A stretch of DNA of 64,000 bases, taken from contig NZ_FNRQ01000001.1 of assembly GCF_900107685.1 (NCBI RefSeq), positions 992,001 through 1,056,000 of the forward strand, read 5' to 3'. Positions 40,561-49,817 of this stretch are shown here, piece by piece; the stretch's first letter is position 1; each line of letters starts with the position of its first letter. Source of the DNA: Paraburkholderia sartisoli (GTDB lineage Bacteria; Pseudomonadota; Gammaproteobacteria; Burkholderiales; Burkholderiaceae). Below the pieces are notes generated by a model, which saw only the letters and a list, made by a program, of their open reading frames with translations, was not told the DNA's origin and ran no database searches. Made by a program: the position numbers and the translations under genes.

Positions 40561-40609
40561 TGCATGTGAGGGCAGGTGACAGGAGGTTCGAATCCTCTTG
40601 TCCTGACCC
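40561..40609 (+). pseudogene. 3' fragment of a tRNA gene
   Basis: A perfect T arm is present: GGAGG (40582-40586), loop TTCGAAT, CCTCT (40594-40598). Then come a 7-base acceptor half TGTCCTG, discriminator A and CCC where CCA is expected. No matching 5' acceptor CAGGACA, D arm or anticodon arm lies upstream. The fragment resembles the 3' half of the tRNA-Pro at 27029-27105. It is probably left by integration or deletion. Confidence 0.65.
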
Positions 40610-40732
40610 GGCAATATGAAGGACTCAAGGTGTCGTACCGTCAGTTCCTTTTTCTCGCATGGATTTTTTATCCCAGAGCATCACAAGTGAGCGACGGGTC
40701 GCAGTCCTCTCCTGCGGACGCAACCTTCTGCG

Positions 40733-41227
40733 CTACTTTGCGGGAGGCTGACCCGAGGACAGGATCGTGCTCAACTTCGTGCCTCCGATGGATTCGCAAT
40801 CCACCGCCTTCGGTTCAGTCCACTGCACAGCGGTGCCGCGCACCACCGGCCTGACCACGCGCCACGGCCAGAAGCCGAAGCGCTGCGATCCTGTGTACTC
40901 GATAATCGCATCCGCCCCGCGCATCTGCGCGTATTCGGCCATCCTGGGCAGGATGGCGGTGACACTGCCGTACGAATTCTTGCCGATACTCACACGCTTG
41001 ATGACCCTGTACTTCTGGCCAGCGGGCGGGAGGTTTGCGAAAAAGCAGAAGTCACCGAGGCCTCGAGGCAGATCAACAGGTGGGGGCGAGGCGGTGTTGG
41101 TCATGTTGAGTTCCGCCTCCGACGCGGCGTCCGCCGTCGGCTCAGTGGCATGCACCGTGGTTGCCGCCAGGCTCGTAGCAATCAATGCCGCAATCAGAGA
41201 AATTTCGATGCTTCGTGTGTAGTTCAC
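40733..41227 (-). CDS. exported hypothetical protein
   Basis: A 164-residue protein I do not recognise. A signal peptide is likely (about 1-27, cleavage near VHA-TEP). A Ser/Pro-rich linker follows, then YRVIKRVSIGKNSYGSV, MAEYAQMRGADAIIEYTGSQ and RFGFWPWRVVRPVVRG. The 'GADAII' strand followed by an aromatic stretch recalls YbjQ-like or other small periplasmic/lipoprotein folds, but this is weak. Two cysteines (DFCFF and AVDCES) could form a disulfide. The start codon appears to be GTG at 41227 because no ATG lies before the signal sequence. Confidence 0.65.
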   Translation of the reverse strand: MNYTRSIEISLIAALIATSLAATTVHATEPTADAASEAELNMTNTASPPPVDLPRGLGDFCFFANLPPAGQKYRVIKRVSIGKNSYGSVTAILPRMAEYAQMRGADAIIEYTGSQRFGFWPWRVVRPVVRGTAVQWTEPKAVDCESIGGTKLSTILSSGQPPAK

Positions 41228-41454
41228 TGGATGGTCTCAATGCTGTCCGCGCCGAACGGCGCGAGCTTTTGTCTAGAAGTCGAAACGCAAGCGGGCGCGA
41301 CGCAGTTGACGACGACACGCAATACGTAGCGATGCAGTACGGGCTGCCGGCAACCGCAGCGCCATCCTGACGGAAGTGCGAAAAATATACGATGACCCCA
41401 TTCGAGGTCATCCTGTAGGCATAACGGAAGAAAACAGGAAAAATTTAGCCTTAT

Positions 41455-41597
41455 TTATGGTGATGACCGATGCGGCCGGGCTTCGTCACCTGAACACGCC
41501 GATCCGTTTCGCGCGCGAACCTGGCGAGCCGGATCTTCATGTGCCGCGACTGGGCGAACACACGCAGGCCGTGCTTGCCGGACTCGACAACGCATGA
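41455..41597 (+). pseudogene. C-terminal remnant of a CaiB/BaiF CoA-transferase
   Basis: The frame ends LNTPIRFAREPGEPDLHVPR then LGEHTQAVLAGLDNA and a stop. This matches the usual last 40 residues of family III CoA-transferases (spacing of PIRF, P-x-LGEHT and the terminal VL-x-x-L). The sequence before about 41455 has no relation to that family, so only the tail survives. Confidence 0.6.
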
Positions 41598-41890
41598 TGT
41601 GCGTTCGCGACGGGCCGGCGCGCTGTCGAACGGTGCGCCGCGTCGAGGGGCGCCTGCCGCATTGATCGGCCACTCCGATGAATTGATCGAAAATCGCTGA
41701 TTCCCCGCGCAACGCGGTTTCTCTACACTCGACGACAAACCCGGACGCGTGCCGTCCGGTATTCATTCCGCGCGCTCGCGCCTGTTGCTGTCGTTTGCCT
41801 TGTGTCGTTTCCCGGCGATGTCGGCCGATGCGATGTGTACTTGCGTTGCCCGCGCGGACCGCAACAATTTGCATGGGGTCGGAGACGATC
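41598..41890. other. upstream region of the XdhC gene
   Basis: No gene seen. CCGGACG (41741-41747) and CGTCCGG (41753-41759) form a 7-base inverted repeat about 130 bases before the XdhC start and could be an operator or mRNA hairpin. With 41228-41454, which also shows nothing, it flanks the CoA-transferase remnant. Confidence 0.4.
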
Positions 41891-42913
41891 ATGGACAGCG
41901 TGAATCTCGAAGTCCTCAAGGCCAGCGTACGCTGGCTCGGCGCGGGCCATCGCGCGTGGCTCGTGACGGTCGTGAAGACGTGGGGCTCGTCGCCGCGCCC
42001 CGAGGGATCGATGCTCGTCGTTCGCGACGACGGCCTCGTGACGGGCTCGGTATCGGGCGGTTGTATCGAGGACGATCTGATCGACCGCGTGCGCCGCCAC
42101 GCGGTGAGACCGGACCGGCCGCAGGCACTCAAATACGGCATCAGCGCGGACGACGCGCATCGCTTCGGCCTGCCGTGCGGCGGCACGATCGAACTGGTGC
42201 TCGAACCGCTGTCCGATGCGCGCGGCGTCGCCGCGCTATGCCGTCGCGTCGAAGCCGGTGAACTGGTTGCGCGCACACTCGACATGGCGACCGGCAAGAC
42301 GACGCTATCCGCCGCGCAGGCAACCGATGGCGTCGCGTTCGACGGCGAACGGTTCGTCACGATACACGGCCCGCGTTACCGGATGCTCGTGATCGGCTCG
42401 GGGCAACTGTCGCGCTTTCTGGCGTCGATTGCGGTGGGGCTCGACTATCAGGTGACGGTGTGCGACCCGCGCGAGGAATACGCCGATACGTGGGACGTAC
42501 CCGGTACGACGCTCGTTCGCACGATGCCCGACGACACGGTGCTCGGCATGAAGCTCGACGAGCGCAGCGCGGTGATCGCGCTCACGCACGACCCGAAGCT
42601 CGACGATCTCGCGCTGATGGAAGCGTTGAAGACCCCTGCGTTCTACGTCGGTGCGCTCGGCTCGCGACGCAACAACGCGGCGCGGCGCGAACGGCTGAAG
42701 GAGTTTGATTTGACCGAAGCCGAACTCGCGCGGTTGCACGGGCCGGCTGGCATCTACATCGGCAGTCGTACACCGCCCGAAATCGCCATCTCGATCCTCT
42801 CCGAAGTGACCGCGACGAAGAACGGCGTGGTGTTGCCGGCGGCGTTCCGGGTCGAAGGGGCGAAGGCGGTGCGTGAAATCGATGCGTCGGTCAACGCGTT
42901 GTGCGCCGCATGA
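41891..42913 (+). CDS. XdhC/CoxI family molybdenum-cofactor insertion protein
   Basis: A 340-residue XdhC-type protein. The N-terminal domain (about 15-110) has KTWGSSPRPEGSMLVV and GSVSGGCIEDDL with the conserved Cys; the C-terminal Rossmann part has MLVIGSGQLSRFLASIA and AVIALTHDPKLDD, then YVGALGSRRNNAARRERL. XdhC proteins bind and sulfurate Mo cofactor and hand it to a partner molybdenum hydroxylase. The partner is clearly the three-subunit enzyme at 46440-50636. ATG 41891 is chosen behind CGGAGACGATC. It is convergent with the LysR gene. Confidence 0.9.
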   Translation: MDSVNLEVLKASVRWLGAGHRAWLVTVVKTWGSSPRPEGSMLVVRDDGLVTGSVSGGCIEDDLIDRVRRHAVRPDRPQALKYGISADDAHRFGLPCGGTIELVLEPLSDARGVAALCRRVEAGELVARTLDMATGKTTLSAAQATDGVAFDGERFVTIHGPRYRMLVIGSGQLSRFLASIAVGLDYQVTVCDPREEYADTWDVPGTTLVRTMPDDTVLGMKLDERSAVIALTHDPKLDDLALMEALKTPAFYVGALGSRRNNAARRERLKEFDLTEAELARLHGPAGIYIGSRTPPEIAISILSEVTATKNGVVLPAAFRVEGAKAVREIDASVNALCAA

Positions 42914-42950
42914 CGCTGGCCTTCGCGCATGCGTCGCTAGTGACCCAGAC

Positions 42951-43886
42951 TCAGTCCAGTTCGTCGTCGGCGATGGCGGCCACGGGTTCCTGCGCGGCCT
43001 CCGTGAACATGTCGGTGAACTGGTCGAGTACCGCGAGTGCGTCGCGGCCGACTCGCGTGATCCGGTAGAACGATAGCGCGACCTCGGGCCGGATCGCGTC
43101 GATCCTCACACGGTAATGCCGGCAGATGTGCTTGCAGAACGACGGCATGATCGCGATGCCAAGCCCTTCCTGCGCCATCGCGATCGCGGTCTGAAGATGA
43201 CCGACGACGATGCGCCGGCTCACGTTCACTTCCTCTTTCGAGAGCGTCGCTTCGATGAGCCGCTGCAACGGATTGTCCTTCGGCAGTGCGATCATCGGCA
43301 GGCCTTCGAGCGCGGTCCAGCGGATGGCCCCGCCGCGCGCCGCGGACGCCCCGAGCAACGCGTTGTTGTCTGCCGATACCGCAACGAACCGCGTCGGAAA
43401 GATCGGCACGCGGTCGATGCCGGAGATCTGCGAGAAGAACACGCCGAATGCCGCGTCGAGATGCCCTTCCTCGACCATGTGTACGAGTTCGCCCGGCGGC
43501 CGGTCGACCAGCTCGATCTGTGAGTTCGGATAGATCTGCGAGAAGCGTGCGAGCACCGGCGGCATCAGGCTCGCCGCGATCATCGGTGTGCAGCCCAGCA
43601 GCAACGACGACTGTTTCTGGCGCCCCAGCTCATTCAGTTCGGTCACCGATTTTTCGAGCGTCTCGACGATCTTCATCGCGGTCGGATAGAACACGCGGCC
43701 CGCCTCGGTCAGCGACACGGTGCGTGTCGTGCGTTCGAGCAGCCGGCACCGCAACTGCGTCTCCAGCTCGCGGATGATCGCACTGAGCGCCGCCTGGCTC
43801 AGATGCATGCTCTGCGCGGTCTTCGTGAAGCTCGACGTGTTCGCGACCCCAAGGAATACCTTGAGTTGTTTAAGGGACAGATTCAT
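42951..43886 (-). CDS. LysR-family regulator of the catabolic cluster
   Basis: A 311-residue LysR protein. Helix-turn-helix at about 1-60 (MNLSLKQLKVFLGVANTSSF, then LSQAALSAIIRELETQL), ligand domain about 90-295. A TTG six bases upstream is an alternative start, but ATG 43886 is spaced well from AGGA. It lies between the end of the UbiD operon and the convergent XdhC gene, so it is the best candidate to control the cluster with a ring acid or intermediate as inducer. Confidence 0.92.
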   Translation of the reverse strand: MNLSLKQLKVFLGVANTSSFTKTAQSMHLSQAALSAIIRELETQLRCRLLERTTRTVSLTEAGRVFYPTAMKIVETLEKSVTELNELGRQKQSSLLLGCTPMIAASLMPPVLARFSQIYPNSQIELVDRPPGELVHMVEEGHLDAAFGVFFSQISGIDRVPIFPTRFVAVSADNNALLGASAARGGAIRWTALEGLPMIALPKDNPLQRLIEATLSKEEVNVSRRIVVGHLQTAIAMAQEGLGIAIMPSFCKHICRHYRVRIDAIRPEVALSFYRITRVGRDALAVLDQFTDMFTEAAQEPVAAIADDELD

Positions 43887-43906
43887 CGACAACAGATCCT
43901 TCGTGT

Positions 43907-43928
43907 ATCGGGCTTGGGCAAGCCCGAT
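43907..43928. repeat. perfect inverted repeat upstream of LysR
   Basis: ATCGGGCTTG (43907-43916) and CAAGCCCGAT (43919-43928) form a 10-base perfect dyad with a 2-base centre. No T tract follows on either strand, so it is not a standard terminator. It sits just upstream of the LysR start and just downstream of the UbiD gene. Confidence 0.6.
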
Positions 43929-43991
43929 TCTATCCCGTCCGCCGCAGCGGCTGCCGCACGTCGGGACGCCCGTGCGGCAACGGCCGGCACG

Positions 43992-45644
43992 TCAGGCAAA
44001 CGCGTAGCGCCCCTCGGCGTCGCGCGCGAGCGCGCGTTTTTGCGCGGTGTCCTCGAGCCAGCGCACCACCTCGCGGCCATCGCGTGTGCCGGTCGCGACC
44101 ATCAGCTCGGCGAAGCGCTTCGGACCGTGTTCGAGCGCTGCTTCGAGTGAATCGAAGCGCGCGCCTTGCCAGGCAGGCGGGGTCGGCACGCGGTGTTCGA
44201 GATCGCGTTGCGCGCCTGGCGCGAGCAGCGGCAGCGTGAGGTCGAAGCCGGCTTTCGCGGTTTTCGTCGCGCCGAGCAGCGACGGGTCGAGCGGCATCGC
44301 GCGCATGCTGTCCTGGAGCACGAGATCGCGGTCGGCCTGGAAGCGCGTCGCGAGCGCCCAGTCCATCTGCTCGTCGGAGAACACGTCGATGTCGGGATCG
44401 ACGACGAACACGTGCTTCACGTTCGCGAGCGACGCGAACACCGCCGCGATCGCGTTGCGCGCCTCGCCTGGCACTCGCTGCTGCATCGCGATGCGCACGT
44501 TGAACATGCCGCCCGTCGCCGGGTTCGCGTAGACGGCCTTGACTTCGCGCACCGCCGTTTCGAGCGCGCGCCATACGGTGACCTCGGTGCGCAGCGCGGC
44601 GAGTTGCGCGGTATCGGTGCACGCCATCGAGCGGCCGCCGATCGTGCAGGTCTGGAACACCGCGTCACGCCGGTGTGTGATCGCGGTCAGATGAAACACC
44701 GGATTCGTCTTCACGCCGCCGTAGTAGCCGAGGAATTCGCCATACGGGCCTTCCGGTTCGGCGTGGCCGCGCTCGTCCAGATAGCCTTCGAGAATGAATT
44801 CGGCGTCGGCGGGGACGAGCAGGTCGTTCGTCACGCATTTGACGACGCCCATCGGCGTGCCGCGCAGCGCGGCGACGAGTTCCAGCTCGTCGGCCGGAAT
44901 GCGCATCGTCGCGCCGACGTGGTCGATCGGGTGTGTGCCCACCGCGAACGCGATCGGCGTGCGCTCGCCGCGTTTCGCGTGCGCGATGGCGATCGCGCGC
45001 AGGTCGGACGGGGCGACGAGGTCGATGCTGGCCGTGCGGCGACCGCGCAGCATCAGCCGGCGGATGCCGACGTTGGTCCAGCCGGTCTCCGGATCGACCG
45101 CGAAGTCGATCGACGCGGAGACGTACGGCGCGCCGTCCAGCTCGTGTTGCAGATGCACGGGCAGTGCGGTGAAGTCGCAGTCGTCGCCGGTCAGCACGAC
45201 CTGCTGGACCGGCGCTTCGTCGCGGCTCACCTCGACGAGCTTGCCCTTCACGCGCAGCCGCTCGCGTACCGTTTCGAGCAGGCGCTGCGGCGTCGTGTCG
45301 AAGGCCTTGGCCAGCCGCGTGCGGCTCGCGGTGACGCTGCCGGCGAGCGACGTCGTGCCGCCGGACGGCCGTTCGAACCAGACCGCGCGCGGGTTGCCTT
45401 CCATGATCGCGGCAATGTCAGCGAGATCGACCGGCGCTTCATGGCGTTCGAGTTCGGTGTCGTCGAGCGATTCGAGAAAACGCCGCAGGCGGAACTGTTC
45501 GAGGTCGGGGGCGGGTGTGCCTTCCGCGGTGGAGGGGATCGCTGTCCTGGGTCTCAATCTGGGCTCCTCGCGCAGGATGTGTGCGCAATGTTGTAGTCGA
45601 TGGATCGTCGTTTCGGGGGCGGCGGCAGCCTGCGCGATGCGCAT
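43992..45644 (-). CDS. UbiD-family prenylated-FMN decarboxylase
   Basis: A 550-residue UbiD-type enzyme. The family core shows AVGTHPIDHVGATMRIPADE, EPEGPYGEFLGYYGG with the catalytic and metal-binding acids, and FQTCTIGGRSMACTD; the C-terminal oligomerisation part begins near FDLTLPLLAPG. UbiD enzymes reversibly decarboxylate aromatic, heteroaromatic or enoic acids using prFMN made by UbiX, whose gene lies at 54795. About 50 N-terminal residues exceed the usual start, so the true start could be later; ATG 45644 has GAGG upstream. In this setting it is catabolic rather than for ubiquinone. Confidence 0.9.
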   Translation of the reverse strand: MRIAQAAAAPETTIHRLQHCAHILREEPRLRPRTAIPSTAEGTPAPDLEQFRLRRFLESLDDTELERHEAPVDLADIAAIMEGNPRAVWFERPSGGTTSLAGSVTASRTRLAKAFDTTPQRLLETVRERLRVKGKLVEVSRDEAPVQQVVLTGDDCDFTALPVHLQHELDGAPYVSASIDFAVDPETGWTNVGIRRLMLRGRRTASIDLVAPSDLRAIAIAHAKRGERTPIAFAVGTHPIDHVGATMRIPADELELVAALRGTPMGVVKCVTNDLLVPADAEFILEGYLDERGHAEPEGPYGEFLGYYGGVKTNPVFHLTAITHRRDAVFQTCTIGGRSMACTDTAQLAALRTEVTVWRALETAVREVKAVYANPATGGMFNVRIAMQQRVPGEARNAIAAVFASLANVKHVFVVDPDIDVFSDEQMDWALATRFQADRDLVLQDSMRAMPLDPSLLGATKTAKAGFDLTLPLLAPGAQRDLEHRVPTPPAWQGARFDSLEAALEHGPKRFAELMVATGTRDGREVVRWLEDTAQKRALARDAEGRYAFA

Positions 45645-45673
45645 CGCTGCCTCGCGTGATCAGAAGCGGGCAA

Positions 45674-46399
45674 TCAGAAGCGGGCCGACAGCGCGGTGGC
45701 CGCCAGATGCGCGGCGAAGCCACTCGCGCCGGTGGCGGACATCTCCGGTGCGAGATGCAGGAACTGCTTGACCGCGCGCAGCGTCACCGCGCTGCAGCCG
45801 AGCAGCGTCTGCGTGAGCGCGTTCGCCTCGGCGTCAAGGCTCGCCGCCGGCACGATGCGGCTCACGAGCCCGGCCTGCAGCGCCTCGGCGGCGGACAGCC
45901 GCTGGCGGCTCAGGACCATGTGCGCGACCGTCTTCACCGGCACGCGACCGATCAGCGCGGACATGACGAGCGTCGGCGGGATGTCGCGTTCCATTTCTGG
46001 AATCTGGAACACCGCATCGTCGGCCGCAAGCGCGACGTCGCACACGCCGGCCAACGCGCAGCCGACGCCGAGCGCCGCGCCGCGCACCACCGACACCACC
46101 GGCACGCGCACCGCCTTGAGCGCGTCGTAGAGCGCGAGCGGCGGCGCGGCGACCACGCGGCGCAGCGTTTCCGCGGAGGGCTTCGCGTCCGCCGGCGGCA
46201 TCGGCGACTGGCGGCCCTTGCAGAAGTCGGGGCCGCTGCTGCCGATACGCACGAGTTTCACCTCGTCGTCGAGCGACGAGACTGCCGCGATGATCGCGTC
46301 GCTCATTTCCGCGTTGATCAGGTTGCCGTTCTCCGGACGGTCGAGCACGATCTCCACGAGGGGGCCGTTACGGTTGATTGCAACGAATGGGGTAGGCAT
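45674..46399 (-). CDS. enoyl-CoA hydratase/isomerase family protein
   Basis: A 241-residue crotonase-fold protein. IVLDRPENGNLINAEMSDAI (about 17-36) and VVSVVRGAALGVGCALAGVC (about 103-122) with the oxyanion Gly are present. One usual catalytic Glu position is occupied by EMERDIPP (about 137-144), and the other Glu is not evident, so it may be an isomerase, hydrolase or lyase rather than a hydratase. AAGGAGACACGC fixes ATG 46399. It lies between the UbiD gene and the hydroxylase large subunit in the leftward operon. Confidence 0.85.
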   Translation of the reverse strand: MPTPFVAINRNGPLVEIVLDRPENGNLINAEMSDAIIAAVSSLDDEVKLVRIGSSGPDFCKGRQSPMPPADAKPSAETLRRVVAAPPLALYDALKAVRVPVVSVVRGAALGVGCALAGVCDVALAADDAVFQIPEMERDIPPTLVMSALIGRVPVKTVAHMVLSRQRLSAAEALQAGLVSRIVPAASLDAEANALTQTLLGCSAVTLRAVKQFLHLAPEMSATGASGFAAHLAATALSARF

Positions 46400-46439
46400 G
46401 CGTGTCTCCTTCGTCATGCAGGCATTGTGACAGGGGCGT

Positions 46440-48776
46440 TCAGGCGGCGCGGCAGTGGATGTATTCCCACACGACCTTCGGTGTGGCCGGCATCGCCAGT
46501 TCTTCGGTGCCGAATTCTTTCAGCGCGTCGGCGAGCGCATTGAAGATCGTCGCGGTGGCGGGGGTGATGCCGCTCTCGCCGCCGCCCTTCACGCGCAGCG
46601 GATTGCCGTGCGTCGGGTCTTCGGTGAGCTCGACGCGCAGTGGCGGAATCGCGCCCGCGCGCGGCATTCCGTAGTCCATGTACGAGCCGGTTAGCACCTG
46701 GCCGGTGTCGCGGTCGAGGTAGCAGGTCTCGGATAGTGCCTGGCCGATGCCCTGCGCGAGGCCGCCATGCACCTGGCCTTCGACGATCAGCGGGTTGATC
46801 GGCTGGCCGACGTCGTCGACCGACGTGTAGTTGACCAGCTTCACGACGCCGGTATCCGGGTCCACTTCCAGTTCGCAGATCGCCGAACCGGTGGGGTGCG
46901 CCGGCACCCGCGTGTTGACCTCGGCCTCCGCGTACAGCTTGCGTTTCGACGGATCGCCGGGCATGCCGTCGCTCGCGATGCGCGCGGCGACGTCGAACAG
47001 CCCGACGCGGCGCGCGGACGACGGATCGATGAAAACGCCGTCCTCGAACTTCACGCTCCCGGCAGACACGCTGAACAGTCCGGCGGCGACGCGCTTGCCG
47101 GTCGTGACGATCTGCGCGGCAGCGTCGACGAGCAGCATGCCGCCGAGCCGCATCGAGCGGTCCGAATGGCTGCCGCCGCCGACGCTCACGAACGCAGTGT
47201 CGCCGGTGCGCAGCGTGATCGCCGGCATCGACACGCCCAGATGCTGCGCGATGACCTGGGCGAAGGTCGTTTCATGGCCCTGGCCCGTCGACTGGGTGCC
47301 GGAGACGATATCGATGCGGCCTTCCGGCAGCACCGTCAGCTCGATGCGCTCGCGCGGCGCGCCGACCGGCGACTCGATGTAGTTCGCGAGACCGATGCCG
47401 CGCAGCTTGCCGCTCGCGCGCGCTGCCGTGCGGCGCTCCTCGAAGCGATTCCAGCCGGCAAGTTCCAGTGCGCGCTCCATGTTGCGCGCGAATTCGCCGC
47501 TGTCGTACGTGAGGCCCATCGGGCTGCGGTACGGCAGTTTCTCGTGCGCGACGAGGTTGCGGCGGCGAATCTCCGCGCGGTCGAGACCGAGTCCGGCCGC
47601 CGCGAGGTCGAGCATCCGCTCGATCACGTGCGTCGCCTCGGGGCGGCCCGCGCCGCGATACGGCGCGGTCGGCACGGTGTTCGTCAGCACCGCGCTGATG
47701 TGTACCGCCGCCACGGGCACGTCGTACACGGTCGTCATGATCCGCGTGCCGTTCGACATCGGCACGTACGACACCGTATGCGCGCCGACGTTGCCGATCC
47801 ATTCGTTGTCGATCGCGAGAATACGGCCGTCCTTCGAGAACCCGAAGGTGGCGCGGACGATCGCGTCGCGGCCCTGGTAGTCGGACAGGAACGCCTCGCT
47901 GCGGTCGCTCGTCCATTTGACGGGGCATCCCACGCGGCGCGCGGCCCACACGACGGCCAGCTGCTCGACGTAGATGAACGAGCGCGGGCCGAAGCCGCCG
48001 CCGGTGTCGGGGCACACCACGCGGACCCGCGACGGCGGCACCTTCAGCGCGCCGGCGAGGCACAGCTTCTGCCGCACCGCGCCCTGGCTGCCGGAGATCA
48101 GCGTGTAGACGCCGGTTTCGCCGTCGTACGCGCCGATCGCGCTGCGCGGCTCCATCTGGCAATTGACGACGCGGCTGTGGTGGAACTCGCGCTGCACGAC
48201 GAGCGGCGCAGCGGCGATGATCCGGCGCGCTTCGTCGCGATCGCCGATCTGCGTCTGGAAGCACAGGTTGCCACCGGCGCCGTCCCACAGTTGCGGCGCG
48301 CCGTCCCGCATCGCGTCGGCTGCGTTGACGACCGCGTCGAGCACGTCGTAGTCGACGTCGATCATTTCCGTCGCGTTGCGCGCGGCGAGCGGCGTTTCCG
48401 CGATCACCATCGCGATCGGCTCGCCGACGTAGCGGACCCGGTCGACGGGCAGCGGAATGTGCGGCTGGTTGAAGATCTGGCCGGTCAGCGACGCAAGGAA
48501 CGCCTTCTTCGTCGCATCGACAGCATCGACCGGGTTCGGCACGTGATCGACGCCCTGATAGCCGTCGTCCAGATAATCCTGGCCGACGAGCACCGCGATC
48601 ACGCCGGGCGCCTCGCGCGCCGCGGAGACGTCGACTGAGCGCAGCACGGCATGCGCGTGCTGCGAACGCAGGAACGCCGCGTGCGCCTGGCCTTCGACGC
48701 GCAGGTCGTCGGTGTATTGCCCGTTGCCGGTCACGAAGCGCCGGTCCTCGACGCGCGGAATGGGTTGGCCGATCAT
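46440..48776 (-). CDS. molybdenum hydroxylase large subunit (form II CoxL-like)
   Basis: A 778-residue large subunit of the xanthine oxidase family, carrying the Mo-cytosine-dinucleotide centre. [15 protein letters not shown] is the Mo-near motif, residues 372-378 read PYRGAGR, and the catalytic Glu734 lies in KGGGESGIT. True CO dehydrogenase has Cys in AYxCSFR, so this is the form II loop and CO oxidation is not expected. Such enzymes hydroxylate a ring carbon next to nitrogen, an aldehyde or a similar carbon with water. The ATG overlaps the TGA of the small-subunit gene (ATGA). Confidence 0.93.
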   Translation of the reverse strand: MIGQPIPRVEDRRFVTGNGQYTDDLRVEGQAHAAFLRSQHAHAVLRSVDVSAAREAPGVIAVLVGQDYLDDGYQGVDHVPNPVDAVDATKKAFLASLTGQIFNQPHIPLPVDRVRYVGEPIAMVIAETPLAARNATEMIDVDYDVLDAVVNAADAMRDGAPQLWDGAGGNLCFQTQIGDRDEARRIIAAAPLVVQREFHHSRVVNCQMEPRSAIGAYDGETGVYTLISGSQGAVRQKLCLAGALKVPPSRVRVVCPDTGGGFGPRSFIYVEQLAVVWAARRVGCPVKWTSDRSEAFLSDYQGRDAIVRATFGFSKDGRILAIDNEWIGNVGAHTVSYVPMSNGTRIMTTVYDVPVAAVHISAVLTNTVPTAPYRGAGRPEATHVIERMLDLAAAGLGLDRAEIRRRNLVAHEKLPYRSPMGLTYDSGEFARNMERALELAGWNRFEERRTAARASGKLRGIGLANYIESPVGAPRERIELTVLPEGRIDIVSGTQSTGQGHETTFAQVIAQHLGVSMPAITLRTGDTAFVSVGGGSHSDRSMRLGGMLLVDAAAQIVTTGKRVAAGLFSVSAGSVKFEDGVFIDPSSARRVGLFDVAARIASDGMPGDPSKRKLYAEAEVNTRVPAHPTGSAICELEVDPDTGVVKLVNYTSVDDVGQPINPLIVEGQVHGGLAQGIGQALSETCYLDRDTGQVLTGSYMDYGMPRAGAIPPLRVELTEDPTHGNPLRVKGGGESGITPATATIFNALADALKEFGTEELAMPATPKVVWEYIHCRAA

Positions 48777-49282
48777 GACTGTGAGCGCTCCATCGTGGCG
48801 CCAGCTGGCGCCGGATACATGTCGTGCGCCGCGTGGCGCACGGCCTCGATGATGTTCACGTAGCCCGTGCAGCGGCAGATGTTGCCCTCGAGCGCGTGAC
48901 AGATGCTCTCTTCGTCGAGCTTCGGCGGCCGGCGCAGATAGAAGTCGACCGACATGATCATGCCGGGCGTGCAGAACCCGCATTGCAGCCCGTGACACTG
49001 GATGAACGCATGCTGGACTGGATGCAGCGGCGCGTCTTCGCCGGCGCGCAGGCCCTCGACGGTGGTGACGGTGCCGCCGCTCGCCTGCGCGGCGAGGACC
49101 GTGCACGACTTCACCGAGACACCGTCCAGATTGATGGTGCAGGCGCCGCACTGACTCGTGTCGCAACCGACGTGCGTGCCCGTGAGCCGTAGCGTTTCGC
49201 GCAGGAATTCGACGAGCAGCGTCTCGTCGGGCACTTCGTGCCGAACGTCGACGCCGTTCACTCGCAATTGGACTTCAGTCAT
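48773..49282 (-). CDS. molybdenum hydroxylase small [2Fe-2S] subunit
   Basis: A 169-residue iron-sulfur subunit with two [2Fe-2S] clusters. The N-terminal plant-ferredoxin-type ligands are in [16 protein letters not shown] plus SC downstream (about 39-62). The second cluster is in [13 protein letters not shown] and [12 protein letters not shown] (about 100-145). It shuttles electrons from the Mo centre to the FAD subunit. AAGGGAAATC precedes ATG 49282. Confidence 0.95.
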   Translation of the reverse strand: MTEVQLRVNGVDVRHEVPDETLLVEFLRETLRLTGTHVGCDTSQCGACTINLDGVSVKSCTVLAAQASGGTVTTVEGLRAGEDAPLHPVQHAFIQCHGLQCGFCTPGMIMSVDFYLRRPPKLDEESICHALEGNICRCTGYVNIIEAVRHAAHDMYPAPAGATMERSQS

Positions 49283-49325
49283 GATTTCCCTTCGTGTGCT
49301 GGGTCGTTCGGTTGGGCCGCGACGC

Positions 49326-49796
49326 TCAGTGAGCGGTGTCCGCATCGGCGGTCGCGGCGCTCATCGTCGTGTTGAAGCGCTTGAAGAACTCCGCGGCGAG
49401 CTTGTTCGCAACCGACGTGACGAGACGCGAGCCGATCTGCGCAAGCTTGCCGCCCACCTGCGCCTCGGCGACGTACGTGAGCAGCGTGCCGCCTTCCTCT
49501 GCGTCCGCGAGCGTGACGGTCGCGGTCATCTTGCCGAACCCGGCAATGCCGCCTTCGCCCTGGCCGGCGATCCTGTAGCCGTTCGGGCCGTCGCGCTCCG
49601 ACAGCAGCAACGTACCCTTGAAGCGCGCCTTGACCGGGCCGACCGACGCGACGACCACCGCCTTGTACTCGTCGTCGCCGCCGGCGACGAACTCCTCGCA
49701 GCCGGGCACGCATGCCTGCAGCACCGCGGCGTCGTTCAATCCCTTCCATACCTGTTCGCGTGTGGCGGCGATGGTCTGCGATCCGGTGAATTCCAT
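49326..49796 (-). CDS. CoxG-like SRPBCC protein
   Basis: A 156-residue CO-dehydrogenase-subunit-G family protein, starting [20 protein letters not shown] with [11 protein letters not shown] near 27-37. In carboxydotrophs CoxG recruits the enzyme to the membrane. The relative here may do the same for this hydroxylase or help substrate delivery. It sits between the small and FAD subunit genes. CAGGAGATACGA precedes the ATG. Confidence 0.9.
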   Translation of the reverse strand: MEFTGSQTIAATREQVWKGLNDAAVLQACVPGCEEFVAGGDDEYKAVVVASVGPVKARFKGTLLLSERDGPNGYRIAGQGEGGIAGFGKMTATVTLADAEEGGTLLTYVAEAQVGGKLAQIGSRLVTSVANKLAAEFFKRFNTTMSAATADADTAH

Positions 49797-49817
49797 TCGT
49801 ATCTCCTGAGTCTGAAT

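Noticed and set aside
46767-48638. 623-codon plus-strand open frame
   Set aside because: Antisense to the Mo hydroxylase large subunit, whose active-site motifs are intact.
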